A stretch of DNA of 5,645 nt from an uncultured Candidatus Altimarinota bacterium (GTDB taxonomy: Bacteria; Patescibacteriota; Gracilibacteria; UBA4473), in the NCBI GenBank assembly GCA_938021445.1, contig CALIGR010000184.1, forward strand, positions 1 to 5,645, given 5' to 3'. The position numbers were made by a program, and so were the translations under genes. Below are positions 5,559-5,645 of this stretch, in pieces (positions within the stretch are counted from its first letter, which is position 1; every line of letters starts with the position of its first letter). The notes beneath the pieces are model-generated. The model saw nothing but the letters and a program-made list of their open reading frames with translations, was not told the origin of the DNA and ran no database searches.

Positions 5559-5645
5559 ATGCCCGACAATCGTGTTATCCCCCCCGTTCCCAGTGATTAT
5601 AGCTATGAAAACAGTAACTCGGACAGTGGTAGTTTTAGTGGTTCT
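5559..5645 (+). CDS. Start of an unrecognised gene, truncated by the right edge
   Basis: From ATG 5559 the frame stays open for 29 codons to the end of the window. The protein begins MPDNRVIPPVPSDYSYEN and continues Ser/Gly/Asn-rich, which looks like a disordered N-terminus rather than a folded domain or signal peptide. A TTG two codons upstream (5553) is an alternative start, and an in-frame TAA at 5535-5537 limits extension. The gene starts 42 bp after khpA on the same strand, so it may be co-transcribed. A weak GGA (5548-5550) is the nearest thing to a ribosome site. Function cannot be inferred from this fragment, and 29 codons could be open by chance. Confidence 0.5.
   Translation, partial: MPDNRVIPPVPSDYSYENSNSDSGSFSGS

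Noticed and set aside
1..5645. TGA recoded as glycine or tryptophan, as in some Patescibacteria
   Set aside because: All genes are full length under the standard code and contain ordinary GGN and TGG codons. The absence of TGA stops among six genes is too small a sample.

Overview
The window looks like a piece of a bacterial chromosome with ordinary housekeeping genes around one less familiar two-gene unit. There are no mobile elements, CRISPR repeats, tRNA or rRNA genes. Base composition is moderate (low-to-mid 40s % GC by eye). The style of the M16 peptidase, the S16 protein with an acidic Glu/Ala/Pro tail, the multi-PKD exported protein and the lack of Shine-Dalgarno sites suggest a Candidate Phyla Radiation (Patescibacteria) genome. 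That assignment is an inference from protein style, not a phylogenetic result. The standard genetic code reads cleanly; all six complete stops are TAA or TAG.

Layout: (1) 1-894 (+) is the C-terminal part of RecJ, the 5'-3' single-strand DNA exonuclease, cut by the left edge. (2) Facing it on the minus strand is a two-gene unit: 3351-1543, an exported cysteine-free protein with about four PKD-like beta-sandwich domains, then 14 bp later 1528-887, an unrecognised 213-residue protein with six cysteines and a CxxCH motif. The latter overlaps the recJ end by 8 bp, tail to tail. (3) An 81-bp divergent control region (3352-3432) separates this unit from an M16 zinc peptidase gene at 3433-4695 (+). 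(4) A 108-bp gap with a TTGACA promoter and a structured leader precedes rpsP (4804-5199, ribosomal protein S16) and khpA (5232-5516, KH-domain RNA-binding protein). (5) A further (+) gene begins at 5559 and runs off the right edge.

The most notable general signal concerns translation starts: none of the six start codons visible here has a convincing Shine-Dalgarno sequence. For both genes of the divergent pair, the best -10 box ends exactly 7 nt before the ATG, which would make their mRNAs leaderless. rpsP, by contrast, has a leader of about 65 nt with a 7-bp perfect inverted repeat just before its start. The least explained genes are the PKD protein and its cysteine-containing partner.
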